Virus record (IMG/VR): IMGVR_UViG_3300030380_003988
Coordinates: 1 to 21,177 of that record
DNA: 21,177 nt
Origin: a virus
Direction: 5' to 3' (one strand)
The position numbers and the translations under genes are program-made. The notes beneath the pieces were generated by a model, which was not told the DNA's origin, did not search any database, and worked only from the letters and a program-made list of their open reading frames with translations. Below, in pieces: positions 5,823 through 11,632 of this stretch; within the stretch, counting starts at the first letter, position 1; each line of letters opens with the position of its first letter.

Positions 5823-5843
5823 AGCCAAATATTTGGCTTGACA
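5823..5843 (+). promoter_or_regulatory. Perfect 16-bp palindrome overlapping a TTGACA
   Basis: AGCCAAATATTTGGCT (5823-5838) is perfectly self-complementary and its last base begins TTGACA (5838-5843). No good -10 or ORF follows on the + strand before repeat copy 5. It may be a protein-binding site or an orphan promoter. The 300 bases from 5733 to 6032 otherwise contain only the promoter at 5739, repeat copy 5 and a terminator. Confidence 0.4.
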
Positions 5844-5873
5844 GGGTATTACAATGCATATTTTGTAAGGTGA

Positions 5874-5952
5874 CGTAACTCGTTGAGTATCAAGGAGTTA
5901 CGCAGGGCGGGCTGGCCGCAGCGCGTAACTCACTGAGTATGAAGGAGTTACG
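5874..5952. repeat. 79-bp double-dyad repeat, copy 5
   Basis: Left dyad GTAACTCGTTGA-GTA-TCAAGGAGTTAC (5875-5901), 22-base G/C core, right dyad GTAACTCACTGA-GTA-TGAAGGAGTTAC (5925-5951). It lies 30 bases from the terminator of paralogue B. A minus-strand TTGACAGCCG abuts its right edge, as at copy 6. Confidence 0.92.
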
Positions 5953-5981
5953 GCTGTCAAGGCCAAAAAACAATTTAATGC

Positions 5982-6017
5982 AAAAAAAACCCGCCAGCCT
6001 CCGAAGAGACTGACGGG
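5982..6017 (-). terminator. Intrinsic terminator of paralogue B
   Basis: On the minus strand CCCGTCAGTC (6008-6017) pairs with GGCTGGCGGG (5990-5999) with G-T wobbles, followed by eight T residues. Confidence 0.85.
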
Positions 6018-6032
6018 CAACACGCTATGCAC

Positions 6033-6368
6033 TTAAAAAACTGATTTGGCTAGCTGGTAAGCGGTCGCCACGCGACCTTTAACTTTGGTGATCCCTGCAA
6101 CGTGCAAGGTGCGGAACTTGGTCTTGCCTCCATCGTCGAGGTCTTGAACCTCGCCTTGGATGTAGCGACGACCCGAACCTTTAGCGTGATCGGTGTGGTC
6201 GATTGACTTGATCACGAACTGACGGACACCATCATTCTTGACGGAGGATTCTTCGCTGTTCCAGTAAGTGACAACGCGATTGGTGAGCTTGTTCTTGAGG
6301 TCTTGATCACTGAGTCCATAGAGAGAGTGATCGAAGCGGGTGGTGGTAGTGGTAGTGGTGTTTTTCAT
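6033..6368 (-). CDS. DGGK-motif small protein, paralogue B (111 aa)
   Basis: The 111-residue protein starts with MKN and seven threonines, then a helix (YGLSDQDLKNKLTNR) and a beta-rich part ending in EVQDLDDGGKTKFRTLHVAG and ITKVKGRV. The region from about residue 25 to 95 aligns with the 92-residue product at 4628-4906 (see there). Paralogue B has an extra C-terminal basic tail (VKGRVATAYQLAKSVF). Function is unknown. The ATG at 6368 lies nine bases after a perfect -10 TATAAT, so at most a very short leader is made. A strong terminator follows. Confidence 0.7.
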   Translation of the reverse strand: MKNTTTTTTTRFDHSLYGLSDQDLKNKLTNRVVTYWNSEESSVKNDGVRQFVIKSIDHTDHAKGSGRRYIQGEVQDLDDGGKTKFRTLHVAGITKVKGRVATAYQLAKSVF

Positions 6369-6377
6369 AACGAGAGA

Positions 6378-6406
6378 ATTATAACAGAGATTTGAGTGAG
6401 TAAAAA
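6378..6406 (-). promoter_or_regulatory. Promoter for paralogue B
   Basis: A perfect -10 TATAAT (6378-6383) is seen nine bases before the ATG. The matching -35 position holds only TTTTTA (6401-6406), so this promoter may depend on an activator or on its A/T-rich upstream tract. Confidence 0.55.
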
Positions 6407-6436
6407 GCTTTTTTTGTATTTATTTTGATTTTTTTT

Positions 6437-6501
6437 TGGTGGATAGCGGGGGAGTCGAACCCCCATCCGCGACTTGCGTCCCGTCGAAACCCTTGCTACC
6501 C
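6437..6501 (-). ncRNA. Mini-tmRNA: tmRNA tRNA-like domain without a message domain
   Basis: Read on the minus strand from 6501 to 6437: acceptor GGGTAGC, then AAGGGTTTCGACGGG (the near-invariant 5' motif of tmRNA), a hairpin GAC-GCAA-GTC closed by a GNRA tetraloop, CGCGGAT, T-arm GGGGG-TTCGACT-CCCCC, acceptor GCTATCC, discriminator A and an encoded CCA. The third acceptor pair is G-U (G3:U70), the alanyl-tRNA synthetase identity element. The 30 bases between acceptor and T-arm are too few for D and anticodon arms, so it is not a tRNA. Normal tmRNA has about 300 nt (pseudoknots and tag ORF) where this has the tetraloop. It would be alanylated yet carry no tag. Its acceptor stem contains the TAG stop of the upstream 62-aa gene. 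Confidence 0.75.
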
Positions 6502-6684
6502 TAACTGAACTTCCTTGACTGCTTCATCAAGTTGGCTCTCGATTCTTTTGAAGGTCTCCTTGTTAAAGGCAGAAGTCTCTTGGAATGAAGACCTTGCTGC
6601 TGCGATGCCTGAAACTCCCTTCATTACCATTTGAAGTTTGAAGATTTGATCTTTGAGGTGTTCGATTTGTTCTTTTTCTGTCAT
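6496..6684 (-). CDS. Small coiled-coil-like protein, 62 aa
   Basis: Unrecognised 62-residue protein, MTEKEQIEHLKDQIFKLQMV with heptad-like hydrophobics at the start and a second helix (FKRIESQLDEAVKEVQL) at the end, joined by a Ser/Ala-rich linker. It probably forms a helical dimer (inference). The ATG at 6684 follows a -10 TAGATT by six bases with -35 TTGCAC. The stop TAG (6496-6498) lies inside the 5' acceptor strand of the mini-tmRNA, so the two are almost certainly on one transcript: ribosomes finishing this ORF would run onto the RNA's first stem, or RNase P cleavage at 6501 would remove the stop codon from the message. Confidence 0.66.
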   Translation of the reverse strand: MTEKEQIEHLKDQIFKLQMVMKGVSGIAAARSSFQETSAFNKETFKRIESQLDEAVKEVQLG

Positions 6685-6690
6685 GAGTAG

Positions 6691-6719
6691 AATCTACTTT
6701 AGTTTTTGAGATAGTGCAA
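6691..6719 (-). promoter_or_regulatory. Leaderless-type promoter for the 62-aa gene and mini-tmRNA
   Basis: TTGCAC (6714-6719), a 17-base spacer and TAGATT (6691-6696), then six bases to the ATG. It is the nearest promoter upstream of the tmRNA-like domain. Confidence 0.68.
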
Positions 6720-6736
6720 CCTTTTATTTTGTTTTT

Positions 6737-6937
6737 TTAAGGAAGAAAATGAGGGGCTTGCTTTGGCTGATTAGGCACATCTTTTATAAACCATTCGCGC
6801 TGTTTTTTCTGGAACTCTCGGGCTTCTTTTACGAATTGCTCCGAAACCTCGACGGTTCTATTGACCATCTTATTCCAATTGTCTTCGGCCTTCTTCATTG
6901 CTGCTAGTGCTTCCTGTGCTTCTTTTGATACGTTCAT
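6737..6937 (-). CDS. Small helical protein, 66 aa
   Basis: Unrecognised 66-residue protein, MNVSKEAQEALAAMKKAEDNWNKMV followed by a charged amphipathic helix (SEQFVKEAREFQKKQREWFI) and a Pro-rich end. It is almost wholly helical and could be a coiled coil. Unlike its neighbours it has no recognisable promoter close to the ATG. Its start codon overlaps by four bases (ATGA) the stop of an upstream open frame (6934-7074), so it may be translated by coupling from a transcript starting near 7111. No terminator separates it from the 62-aa gene's promoter. Confidence 0.58.
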   Translation of the reverse strand: MNVSKEAQEALAAMKKAEDNWNKMVNRTVEVSEQFVKEAREFQKKQREWFIKDVPNQPKQAPHFLP

Positions 6938-7074
6938 AGTGTTTGTATTTGGGAAATTGGTCGCTCTAAAAGGAATTGCACCTTTGTCTTTCTCGCCCGA
7001 ACCATTGGGGTTGCGGTGACTTTCGCGCCGAGATTATCATCGAGCGTGTTATTGAAGAGGTCGTGGAGAATGTT
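6934..7074 (-). pseudogene. Possible broken or non-ATG small ORF
   Basis: A 46-codon open frame (NILHDLFNNTLDDNLGAKVT..., ending LLERPISQIQTL) has protein-like composition and higher GC than the A/T-rich spacers. It begins directly after a TAA stop and has no ATG until codon 24 (7003-7005). Its end overlaps the next gene by ATGA, as coupled genes do. The TATACT at 7111 is followed not by ATG but by AGC at the usual distance. It may be a gene that lost its start, a product of ATT initiation or a 23-residue peptide. Confidence 0.3.
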
Positions 7075-7110
7075 TTACTTTTTAAACTATAGAGCTTTCT
7101 TGCTGGGAGA

Positions 7111-7116
7111 AGTATA
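7111..7116 (-). promoter_or_regulatory. Orphan -10 element
   Basis: A TATACT identical to the strongest -10 boxes here lies on the minus strand with no ATG in the usual position and only a weak -35. It may drive the broken frame and the 66-aa gene. Apart from this, the broken frame, repeat copy 6 and the terminator at 7354, nothing else is seen between 6938 and 7404. Confidence 0.4.
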
Positions 7117-7244
7117 GCACAGATCCGTATGAATTAAAAGCTTTTTTTACCTTTAAAATGATTTTTTTTAAGTTGTCAGACAGGTTAATTTTTTTTCATT
7201 TAAATGCTTGCGTTGATCTAAAAGTATGATACATGAGGAATCTT

Positions 7245-7323
7245 CGTAAGTCGTTGGTTATCAAGGAGTTACGGGGCGGGGGCGGGCCGCCGCGCGTAAC
7301 TCGTTGAGTATCAGTGAGTTACG
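7245..7323. repeat. 79-bp double-dyad repeat, copy 6
   Basis: Left dyad GTAAGTCGTTGG-TTA-TCAAGGAGTTAC (7246-7272), core GGGCGGGGGCGGGCCGCC-GCGC, right dyad GTAACTCGTTGA-GTA-TCAGTGAGTTAC (7296-7322). A minus-strand TTGACAGCG abuts its right edge. It is the last copy; none is found in the + strand structural region. Confidence 0.92.
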
Positions 7324-7353
7324 CTGTCAAGCTTTTTATTTATTTTTTTACAA

Positions 7354-7387
7354 GAAAAAACCTCGCCACCCGTTGGGGTGACGAGGC
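7354..7387 (-). terminator. Intrinsic terminator of the gene at 7405-7746
   Basis: On the minus strand CCTCGTCACCC pairs with GGGTGGCGAGG (7375-7386 with 7361-7371, one G-T wobble), followed by TTTTTTCTTG. Confidence 0.88.
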
Positions 7388-7404
7388 TCCATGACAGCGG
7401 TAGT

Positions 7405-7746
7405 CTACCCTACCGAAAGTTTTTTATCCATGCTGTTCGCGGCGAGATCATCGCCCACAACCATTAGATCCTTCTTGACAAGTCTATGGTGACAAGTCGG
7501 AGAGATCGTTGGCACTGATTCTCTGCGTAGGCGCAAGATGGTTTCGAGTATCCATTCACACGTTCCGCGAAAGTTTTTTATGTCGCTATTGTCGGCAACT
7601 GCTTCACTGCACATATCAGTGATCACAGCAGCGGTGTATTTGTCAATGGTTGGTTCTTCTACGTTAGCCATGTCGCGTCTCAAGCGAGATTCTTTGAGGG
7701 CTTTAACGATTACGGAGTAGATGAATGCTGGTTTCTTAACGGTCAT
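7405..7746 (-). CDS. Hypothetical protein, 113 aa
   Basis: Unrecognised 113-residue protein, MTVKKPAFIYSVIVKALKESRLRRDM at the start, a helical middle (TIDKYTAAVITDMCSEAVADNSDIKNFRGTC) and a C-terminal part with CHHRLVKKD. Two cysteines and a His pair are spread too far apart to call a zinc site. It has no membrane segment. The ATG at 7746 lies six bases after TATACT with -35 TTGCAA, and a strong hairpin terminator follows, making it a self-contained cassette bordered by repeat copy 6. Confidence 0.68.
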   Translation of the reverse strand: MTVKKPAFIYSVIVKALKESRLRRDMANVEEPTIDKYTAAVITDMCSEAVADNSDIKNFRGTCEWILETILRLRRESVPTISPTCHHRLVKKDLMVVGDDLAANSMDKKLSVG

Positions 7747-7752
7747 GAGAGT

Positions 7753-7780
7753 AGTATAGTGTAGTTTGAGATTATTGCAA
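7753..7780 (-). promoter_or_regulatory. Leaderless-type promoter for the gene at 7405-7746
   Basis: TTGCAA (7775-7780) and TATACT (7753-7758) are 16 bases apart, with six bases to the ATG. A nearly identical 15-base -10-to-ATG block (TATACTAC...ATG) recurs at 8345 and 8660. Confidence 0.75.
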
Positions 7781-7788
7781 GGATTATT

Positions 7789-8124
7789 TTAGAGTTTTAT
7801 ATCAACTAATTCCTTTCCCGTGATTGTGTTGGGTGTGCGCTTGGCCTTGCGTCTTGCGGGTGCGTCATTGATCCAGTCGATGGCAGTGATGCAAGGAGCC
7901 AGCACCATAGCAGGAAGGTAAGTGAGAGCCATGAAGTGTAGGAAGTTATAGGCATGATAGTAGACCTCTCCGTTTGCTTTGGTCTCATACCATCCTCCGA
8001 TGTTGTCAATGGCTTGGGGCAAGCCGACGAAGTAAGCCATCAAGCCGAAGATGGCAAGCACGGCAACGTGGGTGATCATTACGATAGTGACGAAGTTCTT
8101 GAGGTAGTTTAAACGATGGTTCAT
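7789..8124 (-). CDS. Two-TM membrane protein, 111 aa
   Basis: Two hydrophobic segments, about residues 11-34 (FVTIVMITHVAVLAIFGLMA) and 62-82 (FLHFMALTYLPAMVLAPCIT), are joined by a short loop containing GGWYETKANGEVYYH. A basic tail (DAPARRKAKRTPN) suggests both termini face the cytoplasm under the positive-inside rule. I recognise no family; superinfection exclusion or an inner-membrane accessory role is possible but unsupported. It starts 35 bases after the stop of the gene at 8160 without a strong promoter of its own, so the two probably form an operon driven from 8352-8380. Confidence 0.68.
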   Translation of the reverse strand: MNHRLNYLKNFVTIVMITHVAVLAIFGLMAYFVGLPQAIDNIGGWYETKANGEVYYHAYNFLHFMALTYLPAMVLAPCITAIDWINDAPARRKAKRTPNTITGKELVDIKL

Positions 8125-8159
8125 AATTTTATTTTTGTTAGTGTTTAGGTGTGAGTGAA

Positions 8160-8345
8160 TTACCAGCCGACTCTGTTTCTGTCGTGGTTTTTGAGAATGT
8201 CTTCAAGTCTTTTCGAGATCTCTGGATTGTCAGCTTTAAGCCATCCGACAAGGAAGAAAAGATCATCACGCATTTCGGTTGCTGCGTTACGCTCTTGAAA
8301 GAATTTATCTTGGTCAGTCTTGGGAGTTGATTTTGTTACTGGCAT
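8160..8345 (-). CDS. Small hypothetical protein, 61 aa
   Basis: Unrecognised 61-residue hydrophilic protein with a helical centre (NAATEMRDDLFFLVGWLKADNPEISKRLEDIL). No motif is diagnostic. The ATG at 8345 lies six bases after TATACT with -35 TTGCAC. It is the first gene of a probable two-gene unit with the membrane protein at 7789-8124, so the two products may act together at the membrane (inference from position only). Confidence 0.65.
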   Translation of the reverse strand: MPVTKSTPKTDQDKFFQERNAATEMRDDLFFLVGWLKADNPEISKRLEDILKNHDRNRVGW

Positions 8346-8351
8346 GGGTGT

Positions 8352-8380
8352 AGTATAGTTTAGATTTTGATTCTGTGCAA
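8352..8380 (-). promoter_or_regulatory. Leaderless-type promoter for the 8160/7789 operon
   Basis: TTGCAC (8375-8380), a 17-base spacer and TATACT (8352-8357), then six bases to the ATG. Confidence 0.75.
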
Positions 8381-8399
8381 GGATTTTTTATTCTTTTTT

Positions 8400-8660
8400 T
8401 TAGACGTTATCATCAGCCCAGAAAGCTTTTGCGTCGAAGTCCACATACCAGTCTTGTCTCTGGTTAGAGTGGTAGCGGTAACCATAGGACTTGCCACCGC
8501 CCAAAGCCTTGCGCTGTTCAAGGTTCCTAGCTATAGAACTCTCGGAAGGCCAGATGTCGGTAACCTTGGTGAAGCCTTCGACTTCGAAGTCATCGTTGAA
8601 TTTAACGGTGCGACCATCGTCCCAAGTTACGCTGCGGTAGTATTCTTTGTTTGCTGTCAT
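8400..8660 (-). CDS. Hypothetical protein, 86 aa
   Basis: Unrecognised 86-residue protein rich in aromatic residues (YYRSVTWDDGRTVKFNDDFEVEGF, YGYRYHSNQRQDWYVDFDAKAFW), with strands suggesting a small beta fold. It has no membrane segment and no cysteine. It is the first gene of the minus-strand block, divergent from the PhoH gene on the + strand. The ATG at 8660 follows TATACT by six bases with -35 TTGACC inside a small palindrome, so it may be regulated. Confidence 0.68.
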   Translation of the reverse strand: MTANKEYYRSVTWDDGRTVKFNDDFEVEGFTKVTDIWPSESSIARNLEQRKALGGGKSYGYRYHSNQRQDWYVDFDAKAFWADDNV

Positions 8661-8666
8661 GTGGGT

Positions 8667-8698
8667 AGTATAGCAGAAAACCCAGCGGGGTCAACCCC
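8667..8698 (-). promoter_or_regulatory. Leaderless promoter with palindrome over the -35
   Basis: TTGACC (8689-8694) and TATACT (8667-8672) are 16 bases apart, with six bases to the ATG. The -35 lies within the palindrome GGGGTTGACCCC (8687-8698), a possible operator. The base composition recalls the CCCCACC/GGTGGGG dyad in the promoter at 55-83. Confidence 0.7.
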
Positions 8699-8770
8699 TA
8701 AACACACTTTTTTTTCTTTTTTTTGGCGGGTAGGTAGGGGTGGGTTTTTTGAGAATTTTTGAGAAATGAC

Positions 8771-8811
8771 TTGACGCTCACAGCGCGGGGGGGTGGTGAA
8801 TTCTATAAACA
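8771..8811 (+). promoter_or_regulatory. Likely control region of the structural operon, weak signals
   Basis: Between the divergent genes (8661-8852) a TTGACG (8771-8776), a run of seven G (8787-8793) and TATAAACA (8804-8811) are seen. TTGACG and TATAAA are too far apart for one sigma-70 promoter. TATAAACA resembles the T4-type late -10 box TATAAATA, which a phage sigma factor could read; this is tentative. Confidence 0.3.
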
Positions 8812-8852
8812 AGTAACCAACCATTCAGTTATTCGTGTAAAAAAGAACATAC

Positions 8853-9530
8853 ATGTCATATAAATATAAAAACTCTTTTTTGTTGGGACATATAGAACTT
8901 ACAGAAAAACAAAGTCAATTTCATAAGATCATGAGGAACCCCAATACGAGGGTAGTATTTATAAGTGGGCCAGCAGGGACGGCAAAGACATTTTTGTCAG
9001 TGTATACGGCTATATACAAACACAATCAGGACAATCTGCTTAATATTCTTTATTTGAGGAGTTTGGCAGAGAGTGCGGATAAGGGGATGGGTTTTCTGAA
9101 AGGAAGTATGGATGATAAATTCAATCCATATATTGGACCCCTAGATGATAAACTGGATGAACTTTTAAGTCCACATGAAAAACAACAATTACAACAAAGG
9201 AATGCGGTAGATGCGGCCCCGATTAACTTTATTCGTGGGTCTACATGGAGGAATAAGATCGTTATCGTTGACGAAGCGCAAAACATGACGATAAAAGAAC
9301 TTACAACTGTCATTACTAGGATAAGTGCGAACTCTACATTATTTATATGTGGAGACACAATGCAGAGTGATATTAGGTCTACTGGCTTCCAACAATTTTG
9401 CAAGGTCTTCGACGATGAAGAAAGTCGGAGTCATGGGATTCATCACTTGAATTTTACGAAGGATGATGTTATGAGAGATAAGATTATTAGCTATTTAGTA
9501 GATAAAATTGAAAAAAACCAATTAAATTAA
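8853..9530 (+). CDS. phoH: PhoH-like P-loop ATPase
   Basis: Walker A GPAGTAKT (residues 39-46), Walker B IVIVDEAQN (136-144) and the GDTMQSD sensor segment (167-173) are the PhoH signature, as is the intervening LRSLAESADKGMGFLKGSMDDKFNPYIGPLDDKL. PhoH-like proteins are RNA helicase-like ATPases very common in marine and other tailed phages; their role in infection is unsettled. At 225 residues it is a stand-alone PhoH core without the PIN or KH domains found in some relatives. No Shine-Dalgarno sequence precedes the ATG. It heads the + strand operon. Confidence 0.92.
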   Translation: MSYKYKNSFLLGHIELTEKQSQFHKIMRNPNTRVVFISGPAGTAKTFLSVYTAIYKHNQDNLLNILYLRSLAESADKGMGFLKGSMDDKFNPYIGPLDDKLDELLSPHEKQQLQQRNAVDAAPINFIRGSTWRNKIVIVDEAQNMTIKELTTVITRISANSTLFICGDTMQSDIRSTGFQQFCKVFDDEESRSHGIHHLNFTKDDVMRDKIISYLVDKIEKNQLN

Positions 9531-9536
9531 TAAAAT
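9508..9536 (+). promoter_or_regulatory. Leaderless-type promoter before the zinc-ribbon gene
   Basis: TTGAAA (9508-9513) inside the end of the PhoH gene, a 17-base spacer and TAAAAT (9531-9536) are followed by five bases and the ATG at 9542. The A/T-rich context makes chance matches more likely here. Confidence 0.5.
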
Positions 9537-9541
9537 TAGCC

Positions 9542-9904
9542 ATGAATAAACTTTTTTGTGTATCGTGTGGACATAAGATCTTGTATGAGGTAAAGAAGCC
9601 TAAGTTTTGCCCAGAATGTGGGCAGAGTCTCGATGGCTTATCCAAGGCTTCAACAGAACAAGATGTGGACGAGCAGCCTGAGTTAGATGTTGATTTAGAT
9701 AAATTAAAAAGAGACATTGTTGTAGAGTCTTCTAATCAAAAGACTACAGTTGAACAAATTTGGGGTTCTGTTACTGCTGCCGAAGCAGGAATGGAAAGAG
9801 ATAGTTTTTCTAGGCCAGCTTCGAAAGATCCTGATGGAAAAGAACTTTTAGATCAAACTATTAAAGATTGTTCCTCATCTCGGATGAGAGATGTCGATGA
9901 ATAA
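9542..9904 (+). CDS. Zinc-ribbon protein, 120 aa
   Basis: The N-terminus holds a classical zinc ribbon, C-x2-C (CVSCGH) and C-x2-C (CPECGQ), within the first 30 residues. The rest is hydrophilic, rich in Asp/Glu/Ser and likely disordered. It probably binds nucleic acid or RNA polymerase, but nothing specific is known. It overlaps the following sigma-like gene by 14 bases, and the adjacency of a small zinc ribbon and a sigma-like factor hints at a joint role in late transcription (inference). Confidence 0.72.
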   Translation: MNKLFCVSCGHKILYEVKKPKFCPECGQSLDGLSKASTEQDVDEQPELDVDLDKLKRDIVVESSNQKTTVEQIWGSVTAAEAGMERDSFSRPASKDPDGKELLDQTIKDCSSSRMRDVDE

Positions 9905-10574
9905 TGATTTTGATAGTCAGCGAGATTATTTAGAAGAGCTTCTTAAAAAATATAGACCAAAATGGCAACTAAGCGCTTTAGCTTGGATGGATTATGATGA
10001 TGTTTGTCAAATAATCCGAATACATATACATAACAAGTGGCATCTTTGGGATCAGTCTCGCCCATTCAAGCCTTGGGCTTCGATGATTATATCCAATCAG
10101 ATTAAAAACCTGATTCGTAATAATTATTCAAGTTTTGCCAAGCCGTGTTTGCGCTGCCCTCATAACATGGGGGCAAACTCTTGCGAATTTACTAAAAGCC
10201 AAGAGCAAGATGAATCTTGCCCTGATTTTGCTAAATGGAGAAAGAAAAAGGAAAGAGCGTATAACATAAAGCTTCCATTAGCTTTGGAAGAAGGTGTTTC
10301 GACAGGAACGGCGACAATAAAAGATTTTGTTGATTATGATGGTTCTGCTCAAAAATTGCATAAACTTGTAATGGATCAGTTAAGTGACAAGCATAAAAAG
10401 ATTTATTACATGCTTTACGTCGAGAACATTGAAGAAAATGATGTTGCGAAGAAATTTGGGTTCAAAGCCGACTCAGCCAAGCGAAAAAAGCCAAGATATA
10501 AACAAATGGCAAATTTAAAAAAGAAATTTTATTTAATTGCTCTTAAGATTATAAAGAACAATGACATTTTATGA
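9891..10574 (+). CDS. Sigma-70-like RNA polymerase factor with cysteine insert
   Basis: Residues about 30-78 (AWMDYDDVCQIIRIHIHNKW ... PFKPWASMIISNQIKNLIRN) read like sigma region 2, and residues about 160-215 (LSDKHKKIYYMLYVENIEEN, then DVAKKFGF) like a region 4 helix-turn-helix. Between them is an insert with four cysteines (C86, C89, C98, C110) able to bind zinc. Phage-encoded sigma factors such as T4 gp55 direct late transcription; its position at the head of the packaging and capsid genes fits that role (inference). Two in-frame ATGs (9891, 9897) are possible starts. It ends in a 4-base ATGA overlap with the next gene, so translation is coupled. Confidence 0.68.
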   Translation: MSMNNDFDSQRDYLEELLKKYRPKWQLSALAWMDYDDVCQIIRIHIHNKWHLWDQSRPFKPWASMIISNQIKNLIRNNYSSFAKPCLRCPHNMGANSCEFTKSQEQDESCPDFAKWRKKKERAYNIKLPLALEEGVSTGTATIKDFVDYDGSAQKLHKLVMDQLSDKHKKIYYMLYVENIEENDVAKKFGFKADSAKRKKPRYKQMANLKKKFYLIALKIIKNNDIL

Positions 10575-11632
10575 ACAATTTAGCATTAACAGAGAAACAA
10601 AAGACTCAAATACAAGAAGAGTTCGTTAAAAATCCAGATTTGCGTCATATCACACAAATAGTGTTTGAAGATGATAGTTTGGATGGTCGTTCTAAGGAAG
10701 GAAGGGCCGTCAGAGCATTTTTAATTAATAATAATTTAGAATTTAACACAACGACCCCACAAAGAGTTGAAGAAATAGATTTAACAACTGAACAAAGAGA
10801 ATTCTTGATGAGTGATAACATCGAGAGAGGGATGAATGCATTAGAGGCTACTAGGCTAGCTTTTCGGGATAGAGAGATACAGCCACTTAGTCAGCAGCAT
10901 AGGATGGTTATGGAGTTCCTCCGTAGTTACAGGCCAGAGATTGTCGATGACAATGATATGATCACTAGTGACAAGTGGACTCCTCCTAAATCGCTATCTA
11001 GGGCGATTAAGAAGGTTAACGATTGGGCTGGTCAGACATTTGACGAAATATCAATACAAACAAAACAAAAGAAAATGTGTGAAAGGCTTCTCTTCTACCT
11101 GAAGAGTCCTCGTTTCGTTCATTTCATTAATCAATACTCAACAATAGCAGATAGAGACTTATTTGAGAGTGAGTTTGTTCGGACGGTGTGGGACAAGCCC
11201 GATTTAACAAATGATGAGCTAAACTTGTATATTACTGTTTGCACGAACTATGTTCGGCAGAAGCATATTCAACAAAGAATCGACAGATTGAACAATATGC
11301 TCAATGACACCGAAAATGAGCGGGATATAACATTGCGTCTTACTGAGCTTATAAAGGCCACCAGCGACGAGCTAAACCAATGTGAGAAAAGAATCGAATC
11401 TTTGACCAAAGACCTTAACGGAAGCCGTCAGGCGCGTTTAAAGGCAAGAGGAGAGCAAAACGGGAGCATCGCTGCGCTAGTGGAGGCATTTCAAGAGAAA
11501 GAGGAACGTGATAGGATGATTATGATGGCAGAGATGCAAAACAAGCTAATCGAAGAAGAAGCTGACCGACTTGAGTCTATGGATGACTACAAAGCTCGGA
11601 TTCTAGGAATATCTAAAAAAGAGATCTTATGA
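10571..11632 (+). CDS. Putative small terminase or packaging-associated protein, 353 aa
   Basis: The first 60 residues contain helices of HTH-like type (LTEKQKTQIQEEFVKNPDLRHITQIVF...GRAVRAFL), and ATRLAF / LSQQHRMVMEFLR follow. From about residue 235 to 345 the sequence is a long charged coiled coil (RIDRLNNMLNDTENERDITL, EELNQC..., EKEERDRMIMMAEMQNK). DNA binding plus coiled-coil oligomerisation and the position two genes before the large terminase suggest the small terminase, but no family signature is certain. It overlaps both neighbours by ATGA, so the three genes are translationally coupled. Confidence 0.5.
   Translation: MNNLALTEKQKTQIQEEFVKNPDLRHITQIVFEDDSLDGRSKEGRAVRAFLINNNLEFNTTTPQRVEEIDLTTEQREFLMSDNIERGMNALEATRLAFRDREIQPLSQQHRMVMEFLRSYRPEIVDDNDMITSDKWTPPKSLSRAIKKVNDWAGQTFDEISIQTKQKKMCERLLFYLKSPRFVHFINQYSTIADRDLFESEFVRTVWDKPDLTNDELNLYITVCTNYVRQKHIQQRIDRLNNMLNDTENERDITLRLTELIKATSDELNQCEKRIESLTKDLNGSRQARLKARGEQNGSIAALVEAFQEKEERDRMIMMAEMQNKLIEEEADRLESMDDYKARILGISKKEIL

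Noticed and set aside
4048-6501. Two-piece tmRNA with the message domain at 4048-4297 and the tRNA-like domain at 6437-6501
   Set aside because: The tRNA-like domain already contains both its 5' and 3' halves; no tag ORF with the usual Ala-resume and stop codons is evident in the other region, and several independent transcripts lie between.
6437-6501. Prophage attachment site in ssrA
   Set aside because: An att remnant would keep only one end of the gene; here both the 5' motif and the 3' end are present with complementary acceptor strands, and no integrase is nearby.
8860-8867. TATAAATA late-promoter-like box
   Set aside because: It lies inside the first codons of the PhoH gene and is not repeated before other structural genes, so it is likely coincidence.
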